A DNA stretch of 64,000 bases from Ignavibacteria bacterium (lineage in GTDB: Bacteria; Bacteroidota; Ignavibacteria; Kapaibacteriales; UBA961): contig JADJXV010000009.1 of NCBI GenBank assembly GCA_016720145.1, positions 38,713 through 102,712 on the forward strand, given 5' to 3'. Position numbers and translations under genes: made by a program. Of this stretch, positions 18,461 through 27,080 are shown in pieces. How positions within the stretch are numbered: the stretch's first letter is position 1; each line of letters opens with the position of its first letter. Under the pieces are notes generated by a model that saw only the letters and a list, made by a program, of their open reading frames with translations, had not been told where the DNA came from and made no database searches.

Positions 18461-19125
18461 CATCTCTTTCCCCAACGCGTCTCAAAATCATCGTGCTCTA
18501 TATCCTGCTCGGCGCAGGTGGACTTTGGCATGTGCTCGGACTCTTCCAATCAACAATGGAAGTGCTTGCTGCGCCAATGATTATCGCAATCGATGCGTGG
18601 CTCGTATGGGAATCGACAAGCAAGGAAAATTCACCAAAATTCATCGTCTGGTGCGCGCTCGTCGGCTGTATTAGCTTTATAGTAGAAATGCTTGGCGTGA
18701 AAACCGGCGTGATTTTCGGCGTGTATAATTATGGTTCAATTCTCCAACCGCAACTCCTCCACACACCACTCGCGATTGGTTTTGCCTGGGTGGGAATGCT
18801 CCTTTCATCAGCGGCAATAAGTGTAAAAATACTCCGCGAACGCAGAGTGCATCCGCTTATACAATCAGGGCTTATCGCTCTCTTCATGGTGATTTTCGAT
18901 ATTGCCATGGAGCCGGCCGCTGTGAAGCTCGGCTATTGGCAATGGTCTGGCGGGGTGATTCCTTTGCAGAATTATGGTGCATGGTTCGGCATAAGTTATG
19001 TCTTTGCGTACGTTGGTTTGCGTTCATCGGCCTTGCCGGTTCGATTCCCGTCGGTGGCTATTCATGCATATTTCGGACAATTACTCTATTTTATTCTCAT
19101 CTATTTTTCGCATGCAACTCCATGA
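18457..19125 (+). CDS. cruF: Carotenoid 1',2'-hydratase
   Basis: 222-residue multi-pass membrane protein of the DUF422 carotenoid family. CruF adds water across the 1',2' double bond of a psi end group and so makes the hydroxyl that is later glycosylated. Family features visible are GVKTGVIFGVYNYG, LAIGFAWVGM and FDIAMEPAAVKLGYWQW. The start ATG overlaps the stop of the glycosyltransferase (ATGA); a longer frame extends upstream to 18,370 but overlaps that gene and lacks family residues. It overlaps crtW in the same ATGA manner, so the three genes are coupled. Confidence 0.85.
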   Translation: MTSLSPTRLKIIVLYILLGAGGLWHVLGLFQSTMEVLAAPMIIAIDAWLVWESTSKENSPKFIVWCALVGCISFIVEMLGVKTGVIFGVYNYGSILQPQLLHTPLAIGFAWVGMLLSSAAISVKILRERRVHPLIQSGLIALFMVIFDIAMEPAAVKLGYWQWSGGVIPLQNYGAWFGISYVFAYVGLRSSALPVRFPSVAIHAYFGQLLYFILIYFSHATP

Positions 19126-19832
19126 AAAGTAGTGACCTACAGGGAATGGTCATCGCAGGCGGCATCCTTACATTGTGGGGAGTTTCGCTATGCGTTCTCT
19201 TGAGTACGGATGTTTCGGCTATGCCGCTTTTGATACCGGCAGGTATCCTCGTGCAGACCTTTCTCTACACCGGACTCTTCATCACGGCGCATGATGCGAT
19301 GCACGGAACGATCGCGCCGTCGCTGCGATGGGTGAATGTTTATGCAGGCAGAGTATGCGCGTTTCTCTTTGCGCTGTTTTCGTTTCGGGCGCTGCAAGCG
19401 AAGCATTGGGAACACCACGGCGCTCCCGCGAGCGAGCATGACCCTGACTTTCATGACGGCGCGCATCCGCAGTTTTGGTCATGGTACCTGCACTTTATGC
19501 GGGAATACTTGTCGTGGAAGCAGCTCGTGGGAATGGCGATTGTGTTTAATCTTCTCCATCATGGTGCGGGTGTTGGGATTGTCAACTTACTTTGTTTTTG
19601 GGTACTTCCTTCACTTGCTAGCACCGTGCAGCTTTTCTACTTCGGCACGTATCTGCCGCACAGAGCGCAGCAGAGCGATTACCGGGACCGTCACCGTGCC
19701 CGCAGCAACGACTATCCGGTGTGGCTGTCGTTTTTGACATGTTATCATTTCGGGTATCATTGGGAACATCATGAATTCCCGCATCTTCCGTGGTGGAAGC
19801 TGCCTTCGGCGAGGTCCGTAGTGAAGAAGTGA
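19122..19832 (+). CDS. crtW: Beta-carotene ketolase
   Basis: 236-residue integral membrane di-iron oxygenase that puts a keto group at C4 of a beta-ionone ring. The histidine boxes are HDAMHG, HWEHHG and HWEHHEFPHLPWW, spaced as in CrtW, and length matches the family (about 240 residues). The ATG at 19,122 overlaps the cruF stop; the longer frame starting at 18,936 lies inside cruF. The last gene of the cluster, it is followed by a bidirectional terminator. A ring for this enzyme needs a lycopene cyclase, which is not in the window. Confidence 0.88.
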   Translation: MKSSDLQGMVIAGGILTLWGVSLCVLLSTDVSAMPLLIPAGILVQTFLYTGLFITAHDAMHGTIAPSLRWVNVYAGRVCAFLFALFSFRALQAKHWEHHGAPASEHDPDFHDGAHPQFWSWYLHFMREYLSWKQLVGMAIVFNLLHHGAGVGIVNLLCFWVLPSLASTVQLFYFGTYLPHRAQQSDYRDRHRARSNDYPVWLSFLTCYHFGYHWEHHEFPHLPWWKLPSARSVVKK

Positions 19833-19914
19833 AATCGTTCCGTTTGTCTAGCTGTTCAAATGCATCGAATTTATGTTTATTCAAACATTATTTAAAAAAT
19901 CAACTAACAAAAAT

Positions 19915-19947
19915 AAGCCCTCTATGTATCTAAACCATAGAGGGCTT
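19915..19947. terminator. Bidirectional terminator between crtW and a T9SS protein gene
   Basis: Stem AAGCCCTCTATG / CATAGAGGGCTT, twelve base pairs and perfect, with a 9-base loop. A-rich before and T-rich after, so it serves both the carotenoid operon and the converging minus-strand gene. Confidence 0.88.
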
Positions 19948-19969
19948 TAACTTTCTAACACTTTTTACA

Positions 19970-20725
19970 TCAACGAGCTACGACGAATTGTCCTCGTGCT
20001 ACGACTGTACCACGTTCGCTGGTCACGGCGTAGGAATAGACGCCTGAGGGTAAGTGCGCGGTCGGGATGCGGGCAGAGGACTCTCCTGCCGGAACCGAAC
20101 CGCATGCTTTGCCTTGTGCATCGACGATATTCACGGTGCCGGACCGGAAATCTGCCGGAGCGGTATAGGTGAGGACTGTCATGTCTTGAGCGGGATTGGG
20201 AGTAGCAGATGCTTTGCTTGAATTGGGATAATCGACTTCGACGGAACTGACTTCTCCCATGTGAAAAGTAACGGTGAGTATGGTCTCATCGAGTTCGTTG
20301 TCTTCGTTATAGAACCGGTATCGGATAATGCTAATACCTTCGACGGTATCAATGACTTTAATTCCGTTTTCATCATAAATTTTGGGATTGATATACGCGT
20401 GGAATACATCGGTGGATTCTCCGGCTGCGAGAGTGATTGGAGATTCATCGAAAAGTGGAGAGTGATAAATCGAAGAGTCATAACATTTAATCCAACAAAA
20501 GTATGTATCATGACCTTTGGTGAGAGATACATTCTCACGAAGTACATGCACTTTCACCGGTTGAGCAGAGATATTTTTAACTGTAGCCTGTACGTCTGCG
20601 GTCACGCCGGTCTCCACTTTTACGGTCACATTTGCATCACCCACAATTTGTAAGCTTTGAGCAGAAAGGGTATTGAAAATTCCTGCGGCGAGGAATGCGA
20701 GAATAAAGGAGGTAAGAGTTTTCAT
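19970..20725 (-). CDS. Secreted protein of unknown function with T9SS type A sorting domain
   Basis: 251-residue exported protein. The chosen start MKTLTSFILAFLAAGIFN gives a proper signal peptide ending at SAQ; an ATG two codons earlier (20,731) is equally possible, and the longer frame to 20,767 adds a poor leader. The middle (residues 25-170) is a beta-rich domain of unknown role with TADVQATVKNISAQPVKVHV, reminiscent of an immunoglobulin-like fold. Residues from about 180 are the sorting domain (ATPNPAQDMTVLTYTAP to GQFVVAR). It stands alone. Confidence 0.8.
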   Translation of the reverse strand: MKTLTSFILAFLAAGIFNTLSAQSLQIVGDANVTVKVETGVTADVQATVKNISAQPVKVHVLRENVSLTKGHDTYFCWIKCYDSSIYHSPLFDESPITLAAGESTDVFHAYINPKIYDENGIKVIDTVEGISIIRYRFYNEDNELDETILTVTFHMGEVSSVEVDYPNSSKASATPNPAQDMTVLTYTAPADFRSGTVNIVDAQGKACGSVPAGESSARIPTAHLPSGVYSYAVTSERGTVVARGQFVVAR

Positions 20726-20902
20726 AGACATCGGAATAAAATAATCATGAAGTAAAAAAAAAGTCAAGGAAATTTATCAAGTATGAATTACAAACGAAAC
20801 TTAATCATTATTTTTGAAACAACAAAACGATATATTTGGAGTCAACCTAATAATCATTAGTTAACCATGACAATTTCATTATTTAATTTATAGGAGTTTG
20901 GT

Positions 20903-21418
20903 ATGAAACGGATCCTCTCATTGCTCTTCATTTCGCTTGCCATCGTAAGCTTTACCCCTACAGAAGACACTAAAAAGTCTATTTTTCCCGCAGCAAATGT
21001 CAAGAATCTCAAAGGTGAATTAGTAAATACTTCCACATTTTCAAACGATGGTAAGCCGATTGTAGTGAGCTTTTGGGCTACTTGGTGTAAGCCATGTATT
21101 CAAGAGCTTACGACATTAAACGGACTCTACGAGGACTGGAAAAAAGAAACCGGCGTCAAGATTATTATCGTTTCGACAGACGATGCACGTACTGCGCCGA
21201 AAGTGGCTCCGTTCGTCAACGGTAAGCGGTGGGACTTCGATGTTTATTTGGATGAAAATGGTGATTTCAAACGTGCGATGAATGTCAATTCTGTTCCGCA
21301 CTCGTTTTTAATCGACAAAGACGGCAAAGTCATTGCACAGCATAACTCTTACGCTCCGGGGGATGAAGAAAAGCTCTATGAAGAAATTAAGAAGTTAACA
21401 GCTGTATCAGATAAATAA
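20903..21418 (+). CDS. TlpA-like exported thioredoxin-family protein
   Basis: 171-residue periplasmic thiol-disulfide protein. It has an N-terminal signal sequence (MKRILSLLFISLAIVSFTPT) and a thioredoxin fold with the active site WATWCKPC (residues about 57-64) and the cis-proline region NSVPHSFLIDKDGKV. Proteins of this TlpA/ResA group reduce or shuffle disulfides outside the cytoplasm. A ribosome-binding site (TAGGAG) is eight bases before the ATG. A terminator follows, yet the next genes encode two lipoproteins with a CxxCP motif, which could be its clients. Confidence 0.88.
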   Translation: MKRILSLLFISLAIVSFTPTEDTKKSIFPAANVKNLKGELVNTSTFSNDGKPIVVSFWATWCKPCIQELTTLNGLYEDWKKETGVKIIIVSTDDARTAPKVAPFVNGKRWDFDVYLDENGDFKRAMNVNSVPHSFLIDKDGKVIAQHNSYAPGDEEKLYEEIKKLTAVSDK

Positions 21419-21432
21419 GGTATTTAATACGC

Positions 21433-21473
21433 AGGGCGATTTTTACGAATACTAAAAATCGCCCTTTGCTTTT
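21433..21473 (+). terminator. Terminator after the TlpA-like gene
   Basis: Perfect 12-bp stem AGGGCGATTTTT / AAAAATCGCCCT with a 9-base loop, followed by TTGCTTTT. Confidence 0.88.
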
Positions 21474-21567
21474 AACTTACATGATCTTTGTCTTAGCTGA
21501 TGTTCGTATAAACTAGTTCAATTGAAAGATGTTTGGTGAATTTATAACTACACAAGGAGTGCTCAGA

Positions 21568-23292
21568 ATGAAGTGTTTGCGTCTATTTTATTTATTGGTT
21601 TACTGTGTAATTTTTGTTGGTTCAGCCAGCTATGGATTTGCTCAGTCTGATGGTGGTATTTCCGGTAATTTTCAGATTGATGCTCAGACGTACAAAGAGG
21701 ATACACTCATTGGTGCTGAAGCAATTGCAGAGAAAATGCGTTCGAATGGATTCTTGAATTTGAATTTTACCAAAGGAGCATTTTCAACCGGCATCCGATA
21801 TGAAATGTACCTCAAAGAACTCAACGGATTTGACAAAAATCTCGGTGGTGAGAATGGGAATACCGGAATTACCTATCGCTACGCAAGATATTCTACCGAA
21901 GACTATGAAGTCACCGTTGGTAATACCTACGAGCAATTCGGTAACGGTTTAATTTATCGCACATACGCAGAGCGCGGATTGGGATTGGATAATTCGCTCG
22001 ACGGGGCAAAAATCAAGCTCACTCCGGTTAAAGGTTTGCAAGTAATAGGACTCATTGGTCGGCAACGTACGTTCTTTAATCTCGGTGCCGGAATAGTACG
22101 TGGAGGTGATATAGATCTAGGACTTAATGATTTTTTAGAAAATTTCGGTCAGGGTATTTTGCCTTCTACGTTTCAGTTACGTGTCGGCGCAAGTGTGGTG
22201 AGTAAATTCCAAAAAGACAGTGACCCAGTACTCAAGTTACCGGAAAATGTACTCGGCTATGCGACACGCATGTCAATGAGTTTTGGCGATTTCTCCTTTA
22301 ACACCGAATATGCGTTTAAATATAATGACCCGTCAGCTGCAAATAATTTGACCTATAATAATGGCAAAGCACTTTTGCTTTCAGGGTCGTATTCTACAAG
22401 AGGGCTCGGGATTAATGTAAGCATGAAGTCTATTGACAACATGGACTTCCGCTCGGACCGTTCAGCTATTCTTACTAATCTTCCCATTAATTACCTGCCG
22501 GCAATCGCCAAAAATTACACCTATCGTCTGCTCACCCTCTATCCGTATGCCACGCAGAATAACGGCGAAATCGGTATCCAGGGTGATTTGTTTTATACCT
22601 TTGAAAAAGGGACGTTACTTGGTGGTAAGTATGGAACTATGATTACTCTCAATTACTCAAGGGTTCATGGACTCGATACGACACAAATTGATGAGTTTAC
22701 CTATAATTCAGAATTTCTGAAGTTCGGTAAAAGGAAGTATTTTGAAGATATGGGAATTGAAATCTCGAAAACATGGAGCAAGGAATTCAAGACCAATATT
22801 GGATTCATGCAGCAATATTTCAACAAAGATGTCGTGCAAACTCCCGGTTACGGACTCATAAAAGCAAGTATCATCGTAGCCGAAATTGCCTATACCTTTG
22901 CACCGAAGCAAACGATACGTATGGAACTACAGCACATGTCTGCCAAGCACTTAGAAATTGACAATCAAGGCAATGAGAGCGATGCGCTGCCAAATTTGGA
23001 CGGTAACAACGGCAATTGGATGTATGCCCTGCTCGAATATACACTAGCTCCATCCTGGTTTATTTCCGCATTTAATGAATGGAACTATGGCAATTATTAC
23101 GACGGTACCAAGGGCGATAAGCCCGATTTACGGATTCATTACCCGAGCGGGAATGTAATCTGGGTGCATGATGCGCTACGAGTACAGCTCGGCTTCGGTA
23201 GAATTCGCGGCGGTGTACTCTGCGTCGGTGGTGTGTGCCGCGTGGTGCCTGCCTCGAACGGATTCTCACTTTCTATTTCAAGTTCATTTTAA
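21568..23292 (+). CDS. DUF6029-like outer-membrane beta-barrel protein
   Basis: 574-residue outer-membrane protein. The ATG at 21,568 is preceded by AAGGAG at good spacing and begins a clear signal peptide (LFYLLVYCVIFVGSASYGFA); the frame opens 39 bases earlier but without support. The body alternates hydrophobic and polar residues as in a large beta-barrel and ends in Phe (ISSSF). The stretch VGNTYEQFGNGLIYRTYAER, followed by GLGLDNSLDGAKIK, matches what I know of the DUF6029 family, which in Bacteroidota often neighbours Omp28 and TlpA-like genes. Function unknown. It is 17 bases before the first Omp28-like gene, so these are one operon. Confidence 0.75.
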   Translation: MKCLRLFYLLVYCVIFVGSASYGFAQSDGGISGNFQIDAQTYKEDTLIGAEAIAEKMRSNGFLNLNFTKGAFSTGIRYEMYLKELNGFDKNLGGENGNTGITYRYARYSTEDYEVTVGNTYEQFGNGLIYRTYAERGLGLDNSLDGAKIKLTPVKGLQVIGLIGRQRTFFNLGAGIVRGGDIDLGLNDFLENFGQGILPSTFQLRVGASVVSKFQKDSDPVLKLPENVLGYATRMSMSFGDFSFNTEYAFKYNDPSAANNLTYNNGKALLLSGSYSTRGLGINVSMKSIDNMDFRSDRSAILTNLPINYLPAIAKNYTYRLLTLYPYATQNNGEIGIQGDLFYTFEKGTLLGGKYGTMITLNYSRVHGLDTTQIDEFTYNSEFLKFGKRKYFEDMGIEISKTWSKEFKTNIGFMQQYFNKDVVQTPGYGLIKASIIVAEIAYTFAPKQTIRMELQHMSAKHLEIDNQGNESDALPNLDGNNGNWMYALLEYTLAPSWFISAFNEWNYGNYYDGTKGDKPDLRIHYPSGNVIWVHDALRVQLGFGRIRGGVLCVGGVCRVVPASNGFSLSISSSF

Positions 23293-23309
23293 CTCAAAGG
23301 ATTACCTTT

Positions 23310-24167
23310 ATGAAAAATTTATTTTTAGCTTTTGGCATTCTCATATTCGTGGTAGGTGTCAATTCATGCGATATCATTACACCTCCGTATCGAGAAGAAG
23401 TAATTATTGATACAACTGTAATTATTGATACCACAGTACCTATACAAAAAGCACTGCTTATCGACTATACCGGCTATCGATGCGGGAATTGCCCGAAAGG
23501 TGCCGAAGCTGCTGCCACATTGCATAAGAACAATAAGGGAAAATTGATAGTTATTGCTATGCATACCGGTAGAACGTTTGCAGAGCCGACCGGTAAGGAT
23601 GGGTTTATTGTGGATTTCCGAACAACAGCCGGGGAACAGCTTTATAATTTCCTTGGAAAACCCGGGCAGCCGACAGGAACGGTAAATTTTGTGTCCAATG
23701 GTGCTAAACGTGAGATTTCATTTACCGGATGGGCCACCGAAGTACAGAAACAATTAGCACTTACTCCAAAAATGACACTTAAGCTCACCTGGACGTTTGC
23801 AGCTGATTCTGTGCTGAATCTCAAGACCGATGTGAAATACTTGCAGGCAGGTGCAGGTCAGCGTCTCGCTGTATATTTAGTCGAAGATTCTATACCAAAT
23901 GCCCAGGAAGATTATCGTCTCACGACAAAGCCACAGATTATTCCTGACTATATTCAGCGCCATGTATTCCGTGGTGTCATTGGAGGTGGTGATGCGTTCG
24001 GCGAAGCAATGACAGCTACAGCAGCGGGTGGGACATTCTCCAAAACAATTACATACGACTTCAAAGGCAAGGGTTTTAATGTCGCACACTGTTCAGTAGT
24101 GGTGTCTGTGATTGATGATGTTACCAAAAATACCCTTCAGGTCGAAGAAGCGCATATCCTGAAATAA
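23310..24167 (+). CDS. Omp28-like lipoprotein A
   Basis: 285-residue lipoprotein. The ATG at 23,310 follows AAAGGA and gives a signal ending in a lipobox (VVGVNSC), so the mature protein starts at Cys20. The domain begins with ALLIDYTGYRCGNCPKGAEA, where the CxxCP pair lies in a thioredoxin-like context, and continues with MHTGRTF and a C-terminal beta-domain (HVFRGVIGGGDAFGE). Omp28-related proteins of Bacteroidota are surface or outer-membrane associated and of uncertain role. A frame opening at 23,235 overlaps the preceding gene and is not used. Confidence 0.8.
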   Translation: MKNLFLAFGILIFVVGVNSCDIITPPYREEVIIDTTVIIDTTVPIQKALLIDYTGYRCGNCPKGAEAAATLHKNNKGKLIVIAMHTGRTFAEPTGKDGFIVDFRTTAGEQLYNFLGKPGQPTGTVNFVSNGAKREISFTGWATEVQKQLALTPKMTLKLTWTFAADSVLNLKTDVKYLQAGAGQRLAVYLVEDSIPNAQEDYRLTTKPQIIPDYIQRHVFRGVIGGGDAFGEAMTATAAGGTFSKTITYDFKGKGFNVAHCSVVVSVIDDVTKNTLQVEEAHILK

Positions 24168-24178
24168 TTCAGTATGTT

Positions 24179-25015
24179 ATGAATGCAACTATCACATCCT
24201 CACTACTGATATTCTTCTGCATGTCAGCAGGAGGATGTGATATTATTGAAGACCCCGGCTTCAAATCACCCCCACCGCCAATCGATTCAGGTGTTCGCAA
24301 GGTGTTACTTATCAAATATACCGGTGACCGATGCGGGCTGTGTCCTGCAGGAAATGATGAAGCAGATAAGGTACAAAAGTTTTACGGTTCTCGACTTGTA
24401 ATTGTCTCGATGCATACCGGCAGGACCTTTGCCGCTCCGGGCGATACACCGGAATTTGCGTACGACTTCCGGACTCCTACGGGAGAAGAATTATATAATT
24501 TTCTAGAAAAGCCTGGTCAGCCGACGGGAACAGTGAATTTCTTGAAGGATGGCAGCAAACGGGAAATAACTCCCACGGGATGGAGCACAGCAATAGCACT
24601 TCAACTTGCTCTCAAGCCACCATTGAGTATCAAAATTACCCCTCAACTATCATCTGATTCAATTCTGTCTTTACAGGCAGATGTTCGTTATTTTCAAACA
24701 GGTAGCAATCATCGCTTAGCTGTCTATTTAGTTGAAGATTCAATTGTTTACGCGCAGATAGATTACCGTAAAAATCCCAATCCCGTTATTCCTAATTACC
24801 TCCACCGGCATGTATTCCGTGGCGCAATCGGTGGTGGCGGAGCATTTGGATATGTACTACCTACAGCTCAATCAGGAGAGACGGTATTAAAAAATTATAT
24901 GTTCGACTTCCGAGGTACCGGATTTAATCTCCGCCACTGTTCGGTCATTGTAGCTGTAAGTGATGGCGATACAAAGAATACGTTGCAAGTGGAGGAAGTG
25001 AGAGTATTGAAGTAA
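24179..25015 (+). CDS. Omp28-like lipoprotein B
   Basis: 278-residue paralogue of the preceding gene, 11 bases downstream, clearly a tandem duplication followed by divergence. Lipobox MSAGGC; the thiol motif is RCGLCPAG; the segments SMHTGRTFAAPG, YNFLEKPGQPTGTVNF and HRHVFRGAIGGGGAFG align with copy A over the full length. Both keep the CxxCP cysteines, which suggests they matter. No obvious ribosome-binding site precedes the ATG, so translation may be coupled to copy A. A terminator follows at 25,034. Confidence 0.82.
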   Translation: MNATITSSLLIFFCMSAGGCDIIEDPGFKSPPPPIDSGVRKVLLIKYTGDRCGLCPAGNDEADKVQKFYGSRLVIVSMHTGRTFAAPGDTPEFAYDFRTPTGEELYNFLEKPGQPTGTVNFLKDGSKREITPTGWSTAIALQLALKPPLSIKITPQLSSDSILSLQADVRYFQTGSNHRLAVYLVEDSIVYAQIDYRKNPNPVIPNYLHRHVFRGAIGGGGAFGYVLPTAQSGETVLKNYMFDFRGTGFNLRHCSVIVAVSDGDTKNTLQVEEVRVLK

Positions 25016-25033
25016 ATGAAAAGATACAATTAC

Positions 25034-25067
25034 AAATTCCGTTTAGGGTATCCGAAACGGAATTTTT
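25034..25067 (+). terminator. Terminator after the Omp28-like genes
   Basis: Stem AAATTCCGTTT / AAACGGAATTT with a 10-base loop and further T residues. It lies only 11 bases before the next start codon. Confidence 0.8.
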
Positions 25068-25077
25068 CATTCACAAC

Positions 25078-25644
25078 ATGAGCAATCTCAAATCTACACT
25101 CCGAAAAACACTCCTTTCCCTGCGCGATGCGTTGCCTGTAGATGTGCGCTCTGCGCAGTCACAACGCATCGCCGAGTCGCTCCTTGCTCTGCCGGAATTT
25201 GTAGCAGCATCAATTATTCACTCTTATCTTTCGTTCGGTTCTGAAGTAGATACGGAGTTCATTCGTATTGTTGCTTTTAGGCAAGGCAAGCAAGTCTCTG
25301 TGCCTATTACCGACAAATCCAACCCGACATTACTCCATAGTTTTATTGAAGATACAGAGGAATTTACTTTCGGAGACTGGAACATACTTGTACCAAAAGA
25401 ACCAATCATCGAATCCAACTTTCGTACATCCGAACATGACATCATCCTCGTTCCGCTCGTAGGATTCGACCGCAACAAACACCGCCTCGGTTATGGTAAA
25501 GGGTACTACGACCGCTTCCTCTCCAAACAAGATGCTATTAAAATCGGGCTTGCTTTCTCTTGTCAAGAAACTGAACTCATCCCTACCGAACCTCACGACC
25601 AAGCGCTCACGATGATTATCACCGAACGTGAAATTATCCGTTGA
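25078..25644 (+). CDS. 5-formyltetrahydrofolate cyclo-ligase
   Basis: 188-residue cytoplasmic enzyme that turns 5-formyl-THF into 5,10-methenyl-THF using ATP. The signature GYGKGYYDRFL (about residues 139-149) and the N-terminal LRKTLLSLRDALP with SQRIAESLLALPEF are typical, and the length is normal. It lies directly behind a terminator and shows no ribosome-binding site of note. Confidence 0.9.
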   Translation: MSNLKSTLRKTLLSLRDALPVDVRSAQSQRIAESLLALPEFVAASIIHSYLSFGSEVDTEFIRIVAFRQGKQVSVPITDKSNPTLLHSFIEDTEEFTFGDWNILVPKEPIIESNFRTSEHDIILVPLVGFDRNKHRLGYGKGYYDRFLSKQDAIKIGLAFSCQETELIPTEPHDQALTMIITEREIIR

Positions 25645-25666
25645 AGTAGTCAGTATTCCATTCTGC

Positions 25667-25769
25667 ATCTATTTTTCGCGCGTTTGCGGTCGTCTCCCCT
25701 TCGTCCACCGATGGAAAAATAGATTAGATTTTCAATCCTGTGTTACAAGTACAGTAAGTGTTTTTTTTT
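25667..25769 (+). other. Structured intergenic segment, possible small RNA
   Basis: An 11-bp perfect stem ATCTATTTTTC (25,667) / GAAAAATAGAT (25,713) encloses about 35 bases with a CGGT / ACCG inner pairing. Next come a small CTGT / ACAG hairpin and a run of nine T at 25,761-25,769. This could be an sRNA with its own terminator, or an elaborate 3' end of the preceding gene. The rest of the space up to 26,080 shows an unconvincing 88-codon frame (25,872-26,138) and nothing else. Confidence 0.35.
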
Positions 25770-26080
25770 GTGGCTGAATCACTTCAGTTGATGAAAGTGC
25801 ATTGCATACGTCAGGCAACTTTAGCAAGTACATTATGAAGTTTTTTGGGAGAATAAAAGATTTAATGTAAGTTGCACTTGATTTCACAATTACCTGCGCA
25901 TTACCAATATTTTGTGCGTACTTCGATGCTTAATTTCAAAGAAATAGAATTTCACCTATCTCTTGACCGGCTAATGACTTGCCTGTCAAATACCATCATT
26001 ATTCGCAGACTCGCCCGAGCTCCCCCTCTATTTCCCTTTGCAATCCAAGCATGGTATCACGTTTTCATTTTTCATACAAT

Positions 26081-26160
26081 ACCAATCAACTTTATAAACA
26101 ACCAATCAATTTTTATAAACACCAATAAAACTATATGAACAACCAATCAATTTTCAAATA
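26081..26160 (+). repeat. Four degenerate 20-bp tandem repeats spanning a start codon
   Basis: The units are ACCAATCAACTTTATAAACA, ACCAATCAATTTTTATAAAC, ACCAATAAAACTATATGAAC and AACCAATCAATTTTCAAATA, in perfect 20-base register. The start codon of the next gene lies in the third unit. Confidence 0.75.
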
Positions 26161-27067
26161 TTTTCAGATAGGAAGAAGAGTATTCATACCTTCGATACTG
26201 GCAATACTATGTATCATTATTTGCTCAAGTTGTGATGATATTGCAAAGAATCCAATTTTTTCTGCCATGACTACACAGTCGGTCGCCTTTACATTTGCGG
26301 TGACAGTAGAGGAGACTCGATACCAAGATATAATAAAATCAAGCGGGAACAGCGGTGCAGTTGACTCTATGGCACCACTGATTTTCGAGCCGAAGACTAC
26401 GATTGAACACATGGAAGGCATCGTATATGGTGATGGTGACTATACAATGACGATTGATGATCTGACAAGCGGTGAAGCCCTCGATCGGCTTGAACATCAG
26501 CCGACGGATACATCCAAAAGAGTGAGAAAAACTGTCATTTCCAATGATGCAATATCACTGTATAATGCAAGTGATGTCCATGTGGGATCGACCACCTCTC
26601 TCTCCATGCAAACAAAATTTAAGACTCTTATCGACAAAATACTTGGCGATTCTGCCCTCCTTGCTGCTTGCGATCAAGGAATGCTCGCCGGCAGTATCAC
26701 CAATTCCCCTAGCTTATCACCCATCCTTGAACATGTGCAACAGGCAGGAGGCACGATTAAAAACAAAGGCAACGGACTCATCGAAATCTCGATGGCTATG
26801 CCGACACTCCTACCCGACGGCACTCACAATAGTATCAGCAATGGAACAATCCTCTATCTTGCAGATACTGTACAACGCAAGGTGCTGGCGTATGGAATAA
26901 TGTCCGGCACACAGGCAATTTCATTTACTTCATACTTTTACAATCAAAATCTGCTCAAGTCCGAATGCACTGAAATCTATTCGACCCTACCTGATGGCAC
27001 AGAAATGAAGTCAGTCTCCATTAAAAAATACCATACCCTTACTATTAATTGTCTGCTCAATAACTAA
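26135..27067 (+). CDS. Lipoprotein of unknown function
   Basis: 310-residue lipoprotein. The N-terminal signal (VFIPSILAILCIIICSSC) ends in a lipobox with Cys33, followed by DD. The body has no recognised domain; it is polar with a beta-rich middle (GSTTSLSMQTKFKTLIDKIL) and C-terminal segments typical of an all-beta fold. It is the first gene of a group of three (next start 14 bases after its stop) with a lipase and a propeller lipoprotein. Its start lies in a 20-bp tandem repeat, so small changes in repeat number could alter expression. Confidence 0.7.
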   Translation: MNNQSIFKYFQIGRRVFIPSILAILCIIICSSCDDIAKNPIFSAMTTQSVAFTFAVTVEETRYQDIIKSSGNSGAVDSMAPLIFEPKTTIEHMEGIVYGDGDYTMTIDDLTSGEALDRLEHQPTDTSKRVRKTVISNDAISLYNASDVHVGSTTSLSMQTKFKTLIDKILGDSALLAACDQGMLAGSITNSPSLSPILEHVQQAGGTIKNKGNGLIEISMAMPTLLPDGTHNSISNGTILYLADTVQRKVLAYGIMSGTQAISFTSYFYNQNLLKSECTEIYSTLPDGTEMKSVSIKKYHTLTINCLLNN

Positions 27068-27080
27068 TACCGGAGTTACT

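Noticed and set aside
18936..19121. Longer start for crtW
   Set aside because: Lies inside cruF in another frame; the 19,122 start gives the usual 236-residue protein.
25872..26138. 88-codon open frame before the lipoprotein gene
   Set aside because: No ribosome-binding site, odd composition, no family resemblance, and its end is made of the 20-bp tandem repeat.
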